Shown here in pieces: positions 56,187 to 64,000 of a DNA stretch of 64,000 bases (its first letter is position 1; every line of letters begins with the position of its first letter). Location of the stretch: positions 2,070,501-2,134,500 of the forward strand of contig NZ_JAMGBC010000001.1 of NCBI RefSeq assembly GCF_023516495.1, read 5' to 3'. The notes below the pieces were generated by a model. It was given only the letters and a program-made list of their open reading frames with translations, searched no databases and was not told where the DNA came from. The stretch is from Sphingomonas anseongensis. Lineage in GTDB: Bacteria > Pseudomonadota > Alphaproteobacteria > Sphingomonadales > Sphingomonadaceae. The position numbers and the translations under genes were made by a program.

Positions 56187-56857
56187 AGGTGCCGTTCCTC
56201 CGGCTCCTCGAGGCTGTAGCCGAGGCCGCGAATGGTGGTGATGACGTCGGCGCCGAGCTTCTTTCGGATGCGCGTCACGAATACCTCGATCGTGTTCGAA
56301 TCGCGGTCGAAATCCTGGTCGTAGATATGCTCGATCAGCTCGGTCCTGCTCACCACCTTGCCCTTGTGGTGCATCAGGTAGGACAGGAGCTTGTACTCCT
56401 GCGCGGTGAGCTTCACCGGCTCGCCGTCCTTGGTCACCTTGCCCGATCGGGTGTCGAGCCGAATGTCGCCGGCGCGAAGCTCGGAGCTAGCATTGCCCGA
56501 GGCGCGCCTGATGAGTGCGCGGAGGCGCGCGATCAGTTCCTCGGTCTGGAAAGGCTTGGCGAGATAGTCGTCGGCGCCAGCATCGAGCCCTGCGACCTTG
56601 TCGGACCAGCTGTCCCGGGCGGTCAGGATCAGCACCGGCATCTTGCGGCCTTCCTTGCGCCAACGGTCGAGAACGGTGAGTCCGTCAACCTCGGGAAGGC
56701 CGAGATCGAGGACGATCGCGTCATAATCCTCGGTCGAGCCGAGATAATGGCCGTCCTCGCCATCCGTGGCGAGGTCGACCGCATAGCCCGCACCCTCCAG
56801 GGTCGAACGGAGCTGCCGCCCGAGGTTGGGTTCGTCTTCGACGATCAGAACGCGCAT
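56183..56857 (-). CDS. OmpR/PhoB-family response regulator
   Basis: 224 residues with receiver domain (phospho-acceptor Asp51 in VLDLGLP, LTARDSW, KPF Lys) and the C-terminal winged helix (LTAQEYKLLSYLMHHKGKVVSRTELIEHIYDQDFDRDSNTIEVFVTRIRKKLG). It precedes its kinase in the same operon. GC-rich intergenic DNA of 152 bp separates it from a PepSY gene. Confidence 0.95.
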   Translation of the reverse strand: MRVLIVEDEPNLGRQLRSTLEGAGYAVDLATDGEDGHYLGSTEDYDAIVLDLGLPEVDGLTVLDRWRKEGRKMPVLILTARDSWSDKVAGLDAGADDYLAKPFQTEELIARLRALIRRASGNASSELRAGDIRLDTRSGKVTKDGEPVKLTAQEYKLLSYLMHHKGKVVSRTELIEHIYDQDFDRDSNTIEVFVTRIRKKLGADVITTIRGLGYSLEEPEERHL

Positions 56858-57009
56858 TGTTTAATCCCCTGGAGCAGTTCTGCGTTCAACACGTGCGAAG
56901 CTGAACGGTTGCTTGTCCGGAATGAAAGCTGGGGAGAGCGGGGCAAATGTCAATGCGGCTTTCACCTGTCACGGCAGTAAGCGTGACGGCGCAGCTGCGC
57001 TAGCGAAGG
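56858..57009. promoter_or_regulatory. Promoter region of the two-component operon
   Basis: 152 bases between the PepSY gene stop and the regulator start. Contains an inverted repeat GTCACG...CGTGAC (56968-56987, 8-base loop) and a perfect palindrome GCGCAGCTGCGC (56989-57000). A site for autoregulation is plausible; nothing certain. Confidence 0.35.
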
Positions 57010-57303
57010 CTAGTGGGAGCGGCCCTTGATGCGGCCGGTGGCGGCGTCGACGTCCACCCAGATGACGCGGCCGTTCTTCATGAACTTCAGCCGGTAGGTC
57101 GAGCCGTTGAACTCAGGCCCCAGATAGTCGGCGCCCGGCAGAAGCGGCATCACCCGCCGCTCGATCTTTGGAAGCGGCATCGAGCGGCCTTCGCGGGTCG
57201 CCTGGAAGGCGCGCTCGGCATCGCGCGGCGGATCGGCAAGGGCCGGTCCGGCAATCAGGCTGGCGGCGAGCGCGGCCGGGATAAGGGTACGAAACAGGCG
57301 CAT
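57010..57303 (-). CDS. PepSY-domain secreted protein
   Basis: 97 residues with a signal peptide (MRLFRTLIPAALAASLIAGPALA) and a small C-terminal PepSY-like unit (YLGPEFNGSTYRLKFMKNGRVIWVDVDAATGRIKGRSH). PepSY proteins commonly accompany sensor kinases and peptidases and are thought to inhibit or sense. Directly upstream of the regulator on the same strand, so probably linked to it. Confidence 0.82.
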   Translation of the reverse strand: MRLFRTLIPAALAASLIAGPALADPPRDAERAFQATREGRSMPLPKIERRVMPLLPGADYLGPEFNGSTYRLKFMKNGRVIWVDVDAATGRIKGRSH

Positions 57304-57424
57304 GGCAATTCTCTTTGCGTGGCTTGTATCACAAAGCATTGAATGGCCTATGAATGCTGCCGATTGGGAGCGTTCAGGGAATGGATGTTGCCATAAAGCA
57401 CCACTCACGCGCGAGTCCGGGCGG

Positions 57425-58663
57425 CTACATGCCTGCGGGGCTCGCGAGGGGCCGGCTCGAACCCGACACTCGAGCGTCCCAGAAAAGCTCCCCGTTGCTC
57501 TTGAACGACGACCAGGCCCAACTTTCCTGCGGCTTGAGGCCCCAATTGACGCCGCAATTCCATCCGCCCTCGCGAAGCAGGCAGATGCGGATATCGACGG
57601 CGGTCGGGCATCCGTTGATCACCGTGGCCGCAATGGCGTCCTTCCACGTCGTGCTTTGGCCGACCACGGGGCTGGAGACGCAGCGCGTTGCATCGCTGTC
57701 CGTCGAGGCCTTGCCGGCATCGGCCACTTCGGTTGCCACCGGTTTGCCGGCCGCGATATCCGCGCAGGCCTGCGCATTGCCCGTGATGCACAGCGAGTGC
57801 CGCTTCTGAGCCGCGTCATATTCCTTCTGCAGCCGCTCGGCCGCGGCGGCTTTCAGCCGATAGGCTTCCAGCTCGCGGGCGGCGGCCTCCTTGGCAGCGG
57901 ATTGCTGCGCATTTTGACGGGCGATCTCCGCCTCGCGCTCGGCAACCTTGCGATTGTACTCGGCGACGCCGGCTTCGTGCTCGGCCATCTTCGCCTGGAA
58001 TTCGGCTTCACGCTGTTCGCGAGCCTGCTGACGGGCGAGTTCAGCTTCCTTGGCCTTCTGCTTGCGGGCCTCCGCGTCGCTCTCGCCCTGCGAAGCGCCA
58101 CCAGGAGCAACGATGGTCAGCTCCGACGTTGGCGTGCTTGGCTTCTTCGTCGCCGGCTTGCTGGGCTTGATGTTGCCAGAGAAGGCGACTTCGCCGGTAT
58201 AATCGCGGGCATATTCGCGGGTGGAAATCCAGGCCTCGGCGAAGCTCGGCACGAAATCCGAACGGAAAACGCCCTGCGAGGTTACCGGCTCTTTGTGGTG
58301 CGCTCCATATGCGGGGAAATCGCTTCGATCATAATAGCTTCCGCAACGGGCGTCATAAACTTCGCCGTTCGCCATGCGCGGTACGTATCCTGGAAATTCG
58401 GCTGGGATCCGGTCGAGATATTCATCTAGCCACTGCGCCTTCAGCCGATCGAGGGTCTCCTTGCGCGTTCCCTCGGGCACATCGATCAGCCAATAGCCGC
58501 CGAGCGCGATCGGGTTCTTCGCGCCATATTCCGTATCTTTCAGCGATACGAAACAACTCATCCACATCTTCCCATCCGGCGCATAGTCGGGGAAGGCTCC
58601 CGCCTGCGCAGCCGAGCTCAAAGCCGCGGCCAGGACGGCCGCCACACCCAAATGAAAACGCAT
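57425..58663 (-). CDS. Secreted coiled-coil protein with Cys-rich end
   Basis: 412 residues. Signal peptide (VAAVLAAALSSAAQAGA), an N-terminal domain of about 145 residues with two Cys, a Lys/Pro/Ser/Thr-rich linker (KPSKPATKKPSTPTS), a long charged heptad-like region (residues 196-288), then a C-terminal domain with seven Cys (LCITGNAQACADI, ATRCVSS, NGCPTAVDIRICLLREGGWNCGV). ATG at 58663 has GGGGGAA before it. No known family. Divergent from the ABC-F gene. Confidence 0.7.
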   Translation of the reverse strand: MRFHLGVAAVLAAALSSAAQAGAFPDYAPDGKMWMSCFVSLKDTEYGAKNPIALGGYWLIDVPEGTRKETLDRLKAQWLDEYLDRIPAEFPGYVPRMANGEVYDARCGSYYDRSDFPAYGAHHKEPVTSQGVFRSDFVPSFAEAWISTREYARDYTGEVAFSGNIKPSKPATKKPSTPTSELTIVAPGGASQGESDAEARKQKAKEAELARQQAREQREAEFQAKMAEHEAGVAEYNRKVAEREAEIARQNAQQSAAKEAAARELEAYRLKAAAAERLQKEYDAAQKRHSLCITGNAQACADIAAGKPVATEVADAGKASTDSDATRCVSSPVVGQSTTWKDAIAATVINGCPTAVDIRICLLREGGWNCGVNWGLKPQESWAWSSFKSNGELFWDARVSGSSRPLASPAGM

Positions 58664-58787
58664 GAATTCCCCCACCCAAATGGCCGCGACCAATGTCTAA
58701 TATGGTCAAACCTTAATCGGCGTTACGATTCGGGCAAGTGGGCAACCAGGGGTGACTTCGCCCGCCCTGCTCGCCTAGGGCGCCGCT

Positions 58788-60578
58788 ATGGCAGCTCCCG
58801 TTCTCTCCTACGAAGACCTCGGCCTTATCCAGGGCGAAGGATGGCTGTTTCGCGGCCTCGACATCTACGTCGGGCCCCGCGACCGACTTGCGCTGATCGG
58901 CCGCAACGGCGCGGGCAAGACGACCCTGCTTCGCTGCCTCACCGGCCAGATCGACCCCGACAAGGGGCTGCGGACCATCGTTCCGGGCACCAAGGTCGTG
59001 CTGCTGGAGCAGGATCCGGACATCGGCGCGTCGGGCTCGCTCCTGGATTGGGTGCTCGCGGGAGACGATGCTCCCGCGCCCCATGAAGCGGCCGCGATCG
59101 CCGACCAGATCGGGATCGACCTCGACCGGCCGGCGGCGACCGCCAGCGGCGGCGAGCGGCGGCGGGCGGCGATCGTCCGAGCGCTCGCCCAGGCGCCCGA
59201 CGTCCTTCTTCTCGACGAGCCGACCAACCACCTCGATCTCGGCGCGATCGAATGGCTCGAGCAGTGGCTCGGCCGCTTCACCGGCGCCTTCATCGTCATC
59301 AGCCACGACCGGACGTTCCTGAGGCGGCTGACCAAGAGCTGCCTGTGGCTCGACCGCGGAACACTCCGCCGGGCGGAGATCGGCTTCGGCGGCTTCGAGG
59401 CGTGGACCGAGAAGGTCTATGAGGAAGAGGCGAGGGCGGCCGAGAAGCTCGACGCCAAGCTTGCGCTCGAGCTCCGCTGGCTGGAACGCGGAGTTACGGC
59501 CCGGCGCCGCCGCAACCAGGGGCGGCTGGCGAAACTCCAGGAAATGCGCGCGGACCGGGCGGCGATGCTCGGCGGACCCGGAGCGGCCAAGCTCGCCCTC
59601 GCCAAGGACCAGGTGCGGTCGAAGGCAGTGATCGAGGCCGACCACGTGTCGAAGAGCTACGGCGAGCGGCCGATCGTCCGCGACTTCTCGCTGCGGATCC
59701 AGCGCGGCGACAGGATTGGCCTCGTCGGTCCCAATGGGGCCGGCAAGACGACCCTTCTAAAGCTCCTCACCGGAGAGCTTCCGCCGGACAGCGGAAGGGT
59801 GGCCCTTGCGAAGACCCTGTCGGGGATCGTCATCGACCAGCAGCGCAAGCTGATGGAGCCCGGCAAAAAGGTGCGCGACGTCCTTGCCCACGGTGGCGAC
59901 TGGATCGACGTCCGCGGGCACAAGAAGCACATCATGGGCTATCTGAAAGAATTCCTGTTCGACCCGGCGATCGCCGACGCTCCGGTCGGCTCGCTCTCCG
60001 GCGGAGAGCGGTCGCGGCTGTTGCTTGCCCGCGAGTTTGCACGCGAGGCGAACTTGCTCGTCCTCGACGAACCGACCAACGATCTCGACCTCGAAACCCT
60101 CGACCTGCTCCAGGAAGTGATCGCGGACTATGAGGGCACGGTGCTGCTCGTCAGCCACGACCGTGATTTCCTCGACCGGACCGTGACGATCACGCTCGGC
60201 CTCGACGGGTCGGGAAAGGTGGACATCGTTGCCGGCGGCTATGGCGATTGGGAGAAGAGGCGGCAGCCGCGCAAGGCGGCGTCAAAGCCTGCCCCGGCAA
60301 GGCCGCAGCGAGTCACCCCTGCGCAGGCGGCGGTGAAGTTGACCTACAAGGATCAGCGCGACCTTGATCGGCTGCCGGGCGAGGTCGAGCGGATCGAGGC
60401 CGAAATCGCTGCGGCGGAAGACGCGCTCCACGACCCGGACCTCTACACCAGCGATCCCGCCCGCTTCGCCGACCTTACAAAGCGCGTCGCGGATTTGCGC
60501 GCCGAGAAACACGCCGCCGAGGAGCGCTGGCTGGAGGTCGCAGCAATGGCGGATGAGCTGCAACGTCAGGCTAGCTGA
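58788..60578 (+). CDS. ABC-F ATPase (Uup/EttA type)
   Basis: 596 residues with two ABC domains in one chain and no membrane segment. Walker A twice (GRNGAGKTTLL, GPNGAGKTTLL), signatures SGGERRRAAI and LSGGERSRLL, Walker B LLLDEPTNHLDL and LVLDEPTNDLDL, an interdomain linker rich in Glu/Lys/Arg helices, and a C-terminal coiled-coil extension (RLPGEVERIEAEIAAAEDAL...), as in Uup. Likely acts on ribosomes. Ends overlap the DUF885 gene by 13 bp. Confidence 0.93.
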   Translation: MAAPVLSYEDLGLIQGEGWLFRGLDIYVGPRDRLALIGRNGAGKTTLLRCLTGQIDPDKGLRTIVPGTKVVLLEQDPDIGASGSLLDWVLAGDDAPAPHEAAAIADQIGIDLDRPAATASGGERRRAAIVRALAQAPDVLLLDEPTNHLDLGAIEWLEQWLGRFTGAFIVISHDRTFLRRLTKSCLWLDRGTLRRAEIGFGGFEAWTEKVYEEEARAAEKLDAKLALELRWLERGVTARRRRNQGRLAKLQEMRADRAAMLGGPGAAKLALAKDQVRSKAVIEADHVSKSYGERPIVRDFSLRIQRGDRIGLVGPNGAGKTTLLKLLTGELPPDSGRVALAKTLSGIVIDQQRKLMEPGKKVRDVLAHGGDWIDVRGHKKHIMGYLKEFLFDPAIADAPVGSLSGGERSRLLLAREFAREANLLVLDEPTNDLDLETLDLLQEVIADYEGTVLLVSHDRDFLDRTVTITLGLDGSGKVDIVAGGYGDWEKRRQPRKAASKPAPARPQRVTPAQAAVKLTYKDQRDLDRLPGEVERIEAEIAAAEDALHDPDLYTSDPARFADLTKRVADLRAEKHAAEERWLEVAAMADELQRQAS

Positions 60579-62398
60579 GCGCGGGCCCTTTCCTCGACGC
60601 GCTTCTCCAGGATCGTCAGCGGCATCGCACCGTCCTTGATGATCTCGTGGAATTCGCGAATGTCGAACTTGGACCCGAGGATCGCCTTCGCCTTCTCCCG
60701 CGCTCGGAGCCAGGCGAGATGCCCGATCTTGTAGCTGCAGGCCTGCCCGATCGAGCAGCAATAACGCTCGACTTCGCGCTGGACTCGCGGCCTCGGGAAG
60801 CCGGTCGTCGCGGTCATGTAATCGACCGCCTTCTCACGGCTCCAGCCCTTCGAATTTAGCCCGGTGTCCACGACGAGGCGCGACGCGCGGAAGAGGAAGG
60901 ACTGCAGATATCCGGCGTTCTCGATTCCGCTGTAGCCGCCGATCTCGTCGGATAGCTGCTCGGCGTAGAGCGCCCAGCCTTCGAGGTAGCTGTTGAAGAA
61001 GCTGATCTTGCGCAGCATCGGGATGTCCTTCGACGTCTGCGACAGGCTGATCTGAAGATGATGGCCTGGAACGCCCTCGTGATAGGTGAGCGAGGGGAGC
61101 GAATATTTCGGCCAGTCGTGCGTGGACTTCAGGTTGATCCAGTAGATCGCAGGGCGTGAACCATCGAGCGACGCCGGATTGTAATAGCCGTTGGACGCTC
61201 CGTCCTGGATCTCGACCGGGACCCGCCGGATTTCCAGCGGCTGAGTCGGCATGGTCTTGAACGCTTTTGGAAGCAGGCCGGTCATCTGCTTCACGTTCGC
61301 GTTCAGGCTCGCCAGCAAGGCGGCACGTCCTTCGTCATTGTCCGCATAAAGCTGCGCCGGCGACGCGTTCAGGGCCGCGAGCCGTTCACCGACCGAGCCC
61401 TTGGTGAAGCCAGCCGTCTTCAAGATCGCGTCGAGCTTGCCAGTATATTCCGCGACCTGGTCCAGCCCCAGCTTGTGCACCTCTTCGGGCGTCATGTTCG
61501 TCGTCGTCGCTTCGGCGAGCGCCGCGGCATATATCGCTTCACCGTTCGGAAGCCGGGTTGCGCCGTCGCCGGGGCGAGTGGTCGGCTTCAACTGGTTGAG
61601 CATCGCCACCTGACGGTCGAGCGCCGGATAGACGTCGCCTTCGACGATCTTGGTTGCGCGTGCAGCCCAGTCGCCCGGGATATTCTTGGCCTTCGCGCGA
61701 TCGGCAAGCGAAGTGACCAGGCCGTTGCTTACGGCCGGCTGGTTGCGAAGCTTTGCGATCTGGCCGAGCGCGAGGTCTAGCGCCCAGGCGGGAGCGAGAA
61801 AGCCGCGCGCGGCCTGCGCCCTCTGGTCCTCGGTTTCGAAATCCAGCAGCTTCGCGAAGTCGGAAAGCCGCGACAGATACGCCTCCGCGTCCGCCGCATT
61901 GTTCACAGGATGCGTGCTGTTGAGGAAGTCGGGAATCCCGAAATAGATGCCGTCCTGCTGGGTGATGTCATAGGGGCTTTGGACGCTGCTGATCCCGAAC
62001 TTCGGATAGGCGACCAGATTCTGCTCGAGCCCGTACATCACGATCTCGCGGTTCAGCGCGGCGGCTGGCGAAAGGGTCGCCGGGTCCATCGAGCGAAGCA
62101 GCGCGAGCGACGCCTGGTCCTTGGCAACGCTTTCCCGGCGCGACTGGTCGAACGGCTTCGGATCGAACGTCGAATGGAGATAGGCGAGCTCGCCTACGTC
62201 GACGCCAAGGGCAGTGGCGTAGCCGGGGCTATCCTTCATCGTTTCTGTGAAGATCTTGTCGAAGGCGGCGTTGAGCGCAGCATCGCCGGTTCCGGCAGCA
62301 CCCTGGACCAGAGCCAGCGCTTTTCCTGGAACAACCGACGAAACAAGGGGTGCGGCAAGCGCGGCAGTGCTCGTGGAAAGGAAAGTGCGGCGGTCCAT
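60566..62398 (-). CDS. DUF885-family predicted zinc peptidase
   Basis: 610 residues with an RRxFL-type signal (MDRRTFLSTSTAALAAPLVSSVV), so perhaps exported by the Tat path. The core has TYHEGVPGHHLQISL, a HExxPGHH-like zinc site, and EGWALYAEQLSDE downstream, the expected pair for DUF885 proteins. Predicted to act on peptides in the periplasm. The 3' end overlaps the ABC-F gene. Confidence 0.87.
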   Translation of the reverse strand: MDRRTFLSTSTAALAAPLVSSVVPGKALALVQGAAGTGDAALNAAFDKIFTETMKDSPGYATALGVDVGELAYLHSTFDPKPFDQSRRESVAKDQASLALLRSMDPATLSPAAALNREIVMYGLEQNLVAYPKFGISSVQSPYDITQQDGIYFGIPDFLNSTHPVNNAADAEAYLSRLSDFAKLLDFETEDQRAQAARGFLAPAWALDLALGQIAKLRNQPAVSNGLVTSLADRAKAKNIPGDWAARATKIVEGDVYPALDRQVAMLNQLKPTTRPGDGATRLPNGEAIYAAALAEATTTNMTPEEVHKLGLDQVAEYTGKLDAILKTAGFTKGSVGERLAALNASPAQLYADNDEGRAALLASLNANVKQMTGLLPKAFKTMPTQPLEIRRVPVEIQDGASNGYYNPASLDGSRPAIYWINLKSTHDWPKYSLPSLTYHEGVPGHHLQISLSQTSKDIPMLRKISFFNSYLEGWALYAEQLSDEIGGYSGIENAGYLQSFLFRASRLVVDTGLNSKGWSREKAVDYMTATTGFPRPRVQREVERYCCSIGQACSYKIGHLAWLRAREKAKAILGSKFDIREFHEIIKDGAMPLTILEKRVEERARAQLA

Positions 62399-62511
62399 CG
62401 GCGAGTCCTTTTAGGAGAAGCAGTCGGCCACAGGTTCGGACGCTTTTGACGCGGGAGCAACAGCCATTCGTCGAACGAGCGTGGCCGCCCGTAGCCGCTA
62501 CGGTCACGCCC

Positions 62512-62556
62512 ATGACACTTGAAGCCCGACTGCGGGTCGCCATCTTGGTCGCATGA
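62512..62556 (+). CDS. Possible 14-residue leader ORF before pirin
   Basis: ATG ACA CTT ... encodes MTLEARLRVAILVA; its TGA overlaps the pirin ATG as ATGA. No clear ribosome site precedes either start. It may act as a translational coupler for pirin or be chance; the ATGA overlap is the only argument. Confidence 0.25.
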   Translation: MTLEARLRVAILVA

Positions 62557-63245
62557 TCGACATTCGCACTTTCGACAGCCTCGGCAGCGCCGACCATGGG
62601 TGGCTGGATGCCCACCACCATTTCTCCTTCGCCAATTATTACGATCCAGCGCGAATGGGCTGGGGCGCGATCCGCGTGTGGAACGACGACCGAATCGCTC
62701 CGAAGAGCGGCTTCCCGCCGCATCCCCATCGCGACATGGAGATCATCACCTATGTCCGCACCGGCGCGATCACCCACCAGGATTCGATGGGCAACAAGGG
62801 CCGCACCGGCGCGGGCGACGTCCAGGTGATGAGCGCCGGCACCGGAGTGACGCATTCCGAATATAATCTGGAGGAGGAGGAAACGACCCTGTTCCAGATC
62901 TGGGTCGAAACCGACCGAATGGGGGCTGATCCGGCGTGGGGCGCGATGCCGTTCCCGAAGGAAAGCCGCGAAGGCAAGTTCCAGTTGCTGGCGAGCGGCA
63001 AGGCCGACGACGGCGCGCTCACGATCAATTCCGACGCCAAGGTGTTTGGGGCGACTGTTCCCGCGGGAGAGAGCATCACGTTCGCGACCAGTCCGGCGCG
63101 CCACGTGTACCTGGTGCCGAGCGGCAAGATTCGGGTGAACGGCCATGAAGCCAATGCTCGCGACGGAGTCGCGATCGTCGGCGAAGAGCTGCTGACGATC
63201 CAGGCGGACGAAGACGCCGAGCTTGTGCTGGTCGAAGCGCGCTAG
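62553..63245 (+). CDS. Pirin-family bicupin protein
   Basis: 230-residue cytoplasmic bicupin. Likely metal ligands are the two His in FPPHPHRDMEIITYV, then His in GVTHSEYN and a Glu beside it. Some pirins oxidise quercetin, others regulate transcription factors or respond to stress. The first cupin carries the metal site; the second is degenerate. Role here not determinable. Confidence 0.88.
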   Translation: MIDIRTFDSLGSADHGWLDAHHHFSFANYYDPARMGWGAIRVWNDDRIAPKSGFPPHPHRDMEIITYVRTGAITHQDSMGNKGRTGAGDVQVMSAGTGVTHSEYNLEEEETTLFQIWVETDRMGADPAWGAMPFPKESREGKFQLLASGKADDGALTINSDAKVFGATVPAGESITFATSPARHVYLVPSGKIRVNGHEANARDGVAIVGEELLTIQADEDAELVLVEAR

Positions 63246-63354
63246 CGGTCGGTCGACGAACGTTCATGTAAGCTATGCTTGAAGTGCGGCCTGCGCGGCG
63301 TCATGAGCAGGCCGCGCGGACAACCCGCGTAAATCCGATCATCGTCGGGGGATC

Positions 63355-64000
63355 ATGAAAGCGCGTTTGGCGGTCATTGTCGCAGCTGCCCTCTGCATCG
63401 TTGCGGGGCCGCCGGCGCTTGCCCAGCAGACGCAGAATACGACCACTCCTACGCCCACCCAGAACGACCTGGTGGGGCCGCCGCAGCTGAGGGATTTCAC
63501 TCTGAACGGGACGGTAACGCGTCCCGCGCCGACTCCAACGGAGCAGCCGCCCGCGCCCCAGGCACGCCAGCCGGCCACAACCACGACTGCGCCCGCGCCA
63601 AGGAGCGCTCCGGGAGTCGAGGCACCCCGGGCAGCCACCGATTCAGCGAGGGACCGTTCTGCCACTCCCGCTCCGCAGGTCGACGCGTCCGACTTGCCGC
63701 GGCAAGCCACGCCAATCTTCGACACTCCGCCACCCGCGCCGGCGACGACCGAGCCGGTGCCTGCGGCGCCCGCAGCCACCACGTCCGGCTCGGAGAATGT
63801 CCCGATGCTCCCGTGGATCATCGCCGGTATCGCCCTTGCGGGAGCAGTCGCCTGGTTCTTCCTTCGCCAGCGGCCGCGAGAGCGGCTGGCGAGCGGGCCG
63901 ACCCTGGATCTGTTCGAAGAGCCCGAGCCTTCGGCCCCCGATCCCGTTGTGCGGCAGGCCGTGACCCCCGCAGGAGCTGGAGCAGTCGAATCGCCGCCGC
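63355..64000 (+). CDS. Pro-rich single-span membrane protein, 3' end outside window
   Basis: Open from ATG 63355 to the window edge (215 codons so far). Signal peptide (ARLAVIVAAALCIVAGPPALAQ), a low-complexity Pro/Ala/Thr-rich region of about 135 residues, then a membrane segment (MLPWIIAGIALAGAVAWFFL) and a charged cytoplasmic part (RQRPRERLASGPTLDLFEEPEPS). GGGGGA stands directly before the ATG. No recognisable domain in what is visible. Confidence 0.65.
   Translation, partial: MKARLAVIVAAALCIVAGPPALAQQTQNTTTPTPTQNDLVGPPQLRDFTLNGTVTRPAPTPTEQPPAPQARQPATTTTAPAPRSAPGVEAPRAATDSARDRSATPAPQVDASDLPRQATPIFDTPPPAPATTEPVPAAPAATTSGSENVPMLPWIIAGIALAGAVAWFFLRQRPRERLASGPTLDLFEEPEPSAPDPVVRQAVTPAGAGAVESPP

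Noticed and set aside
62229-63146. 305-codon minus-strand frame over pirin
   Set aside because: Antisense of pirin and of the upstream region; no domain.

Overview
The window is about 64 kb of high-GC (roughly 65 percent), densely packed chromosomal DNA from an alphaproteobacterium, almost certainly of the order Sphingomonadales. The grounds are the style of the proteins (a Caulobacter-type TonB receptor, Cys loops flanked by poly-Pro, an NDUFS4-like complex I subunit, a polyprenyl synthase, a 240-residue SufD, the suf order with an Rrf2 regulator). Genes abut or overlap by 4 bp (ATGA or GTGA), and convergent genes often overlap at their 3' ends. There is no prophage, insertion sequence, CRISPR array or secondary-metabolite cluster; the content is mostly core metabolism, with two accessory-looking blocks (copper resistance, cell-surface proteins).

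Layout. 1-4.8 kb: the end of a receiver-domain protein, galU and a lipoprotein, a TlpA-type thioredoxin lipoprotein, an EamA exporter, and dapD with a HAD nucleotidase. 4.8-8.2 kb: a lipoprotein subtilase with a barrel-like C-terminus, a MddA-type methyltransferase and a small secreted protein. 8.3-14.1 kb: a complete suf Fe-S operon (rrf2-sufB-membrane orf-sufC-sufD-sufS-sufT-sufA plus a small orf), joined by ATGA or TGATG overlaps. 14.2-18.7 kb: pyrD, ggt and a long-chain acyl-CoA synthetase. 18.7-23 kb (minus strand): two related Cys-containing secreted proteins, gloB/gloA, a TPR protein, an alpha/beta hydrolase and an XRE regulator with its membrane partner. 23-29 kb: thrS, infC (apparently starting at AUA) and a TonB receptor with a strange tail. 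29-38.7 kb: adenosine kinase, queG, an ABC exporter, fabI, a YihY-type protein, a DnaJ-type chaperone, threonine synthase and exonuclease III. 38.8-44.8 kb: tRNA-Thr, an RNase H-like protein, a mechanosensitive-type channel, rarA, padR, a glycosyltransferase and a family 6-type DNA glycosylase. 45-50 kb: a copper block with a CueR-type operator, a CPx ATPase, cueR, two small secreted proteins and an outer-membrane protein. 50-64 kb: tRNA-Glu, wecB, the NDUFS4-like protein, polyprenyl synthase, M13 peptidase, a sensor kinase/regulator pair with a PepSY protein, a coiled-coil secreted protein, an ABC-F ATPase, a DUF885 protein, pirin and a Pro-rich membrane protein cut by the window edge.

No completely new multi-gene system stands out. 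The most interesting signals are small: the AUA start of infC, a wecB gene without any ATG/GTG/TTG start ahead of its conserved N-terminus, a 20-bp-arm inverted repeat that swallows the 3' end of tRNA-Glu and the end of wecB, several near-perfect palindromes in intergenic regions (candidate operators), a membrane protein built into the suf operon, and a TonB receptor with a Cys-loop/poly-Pro tail beyond its barrel.
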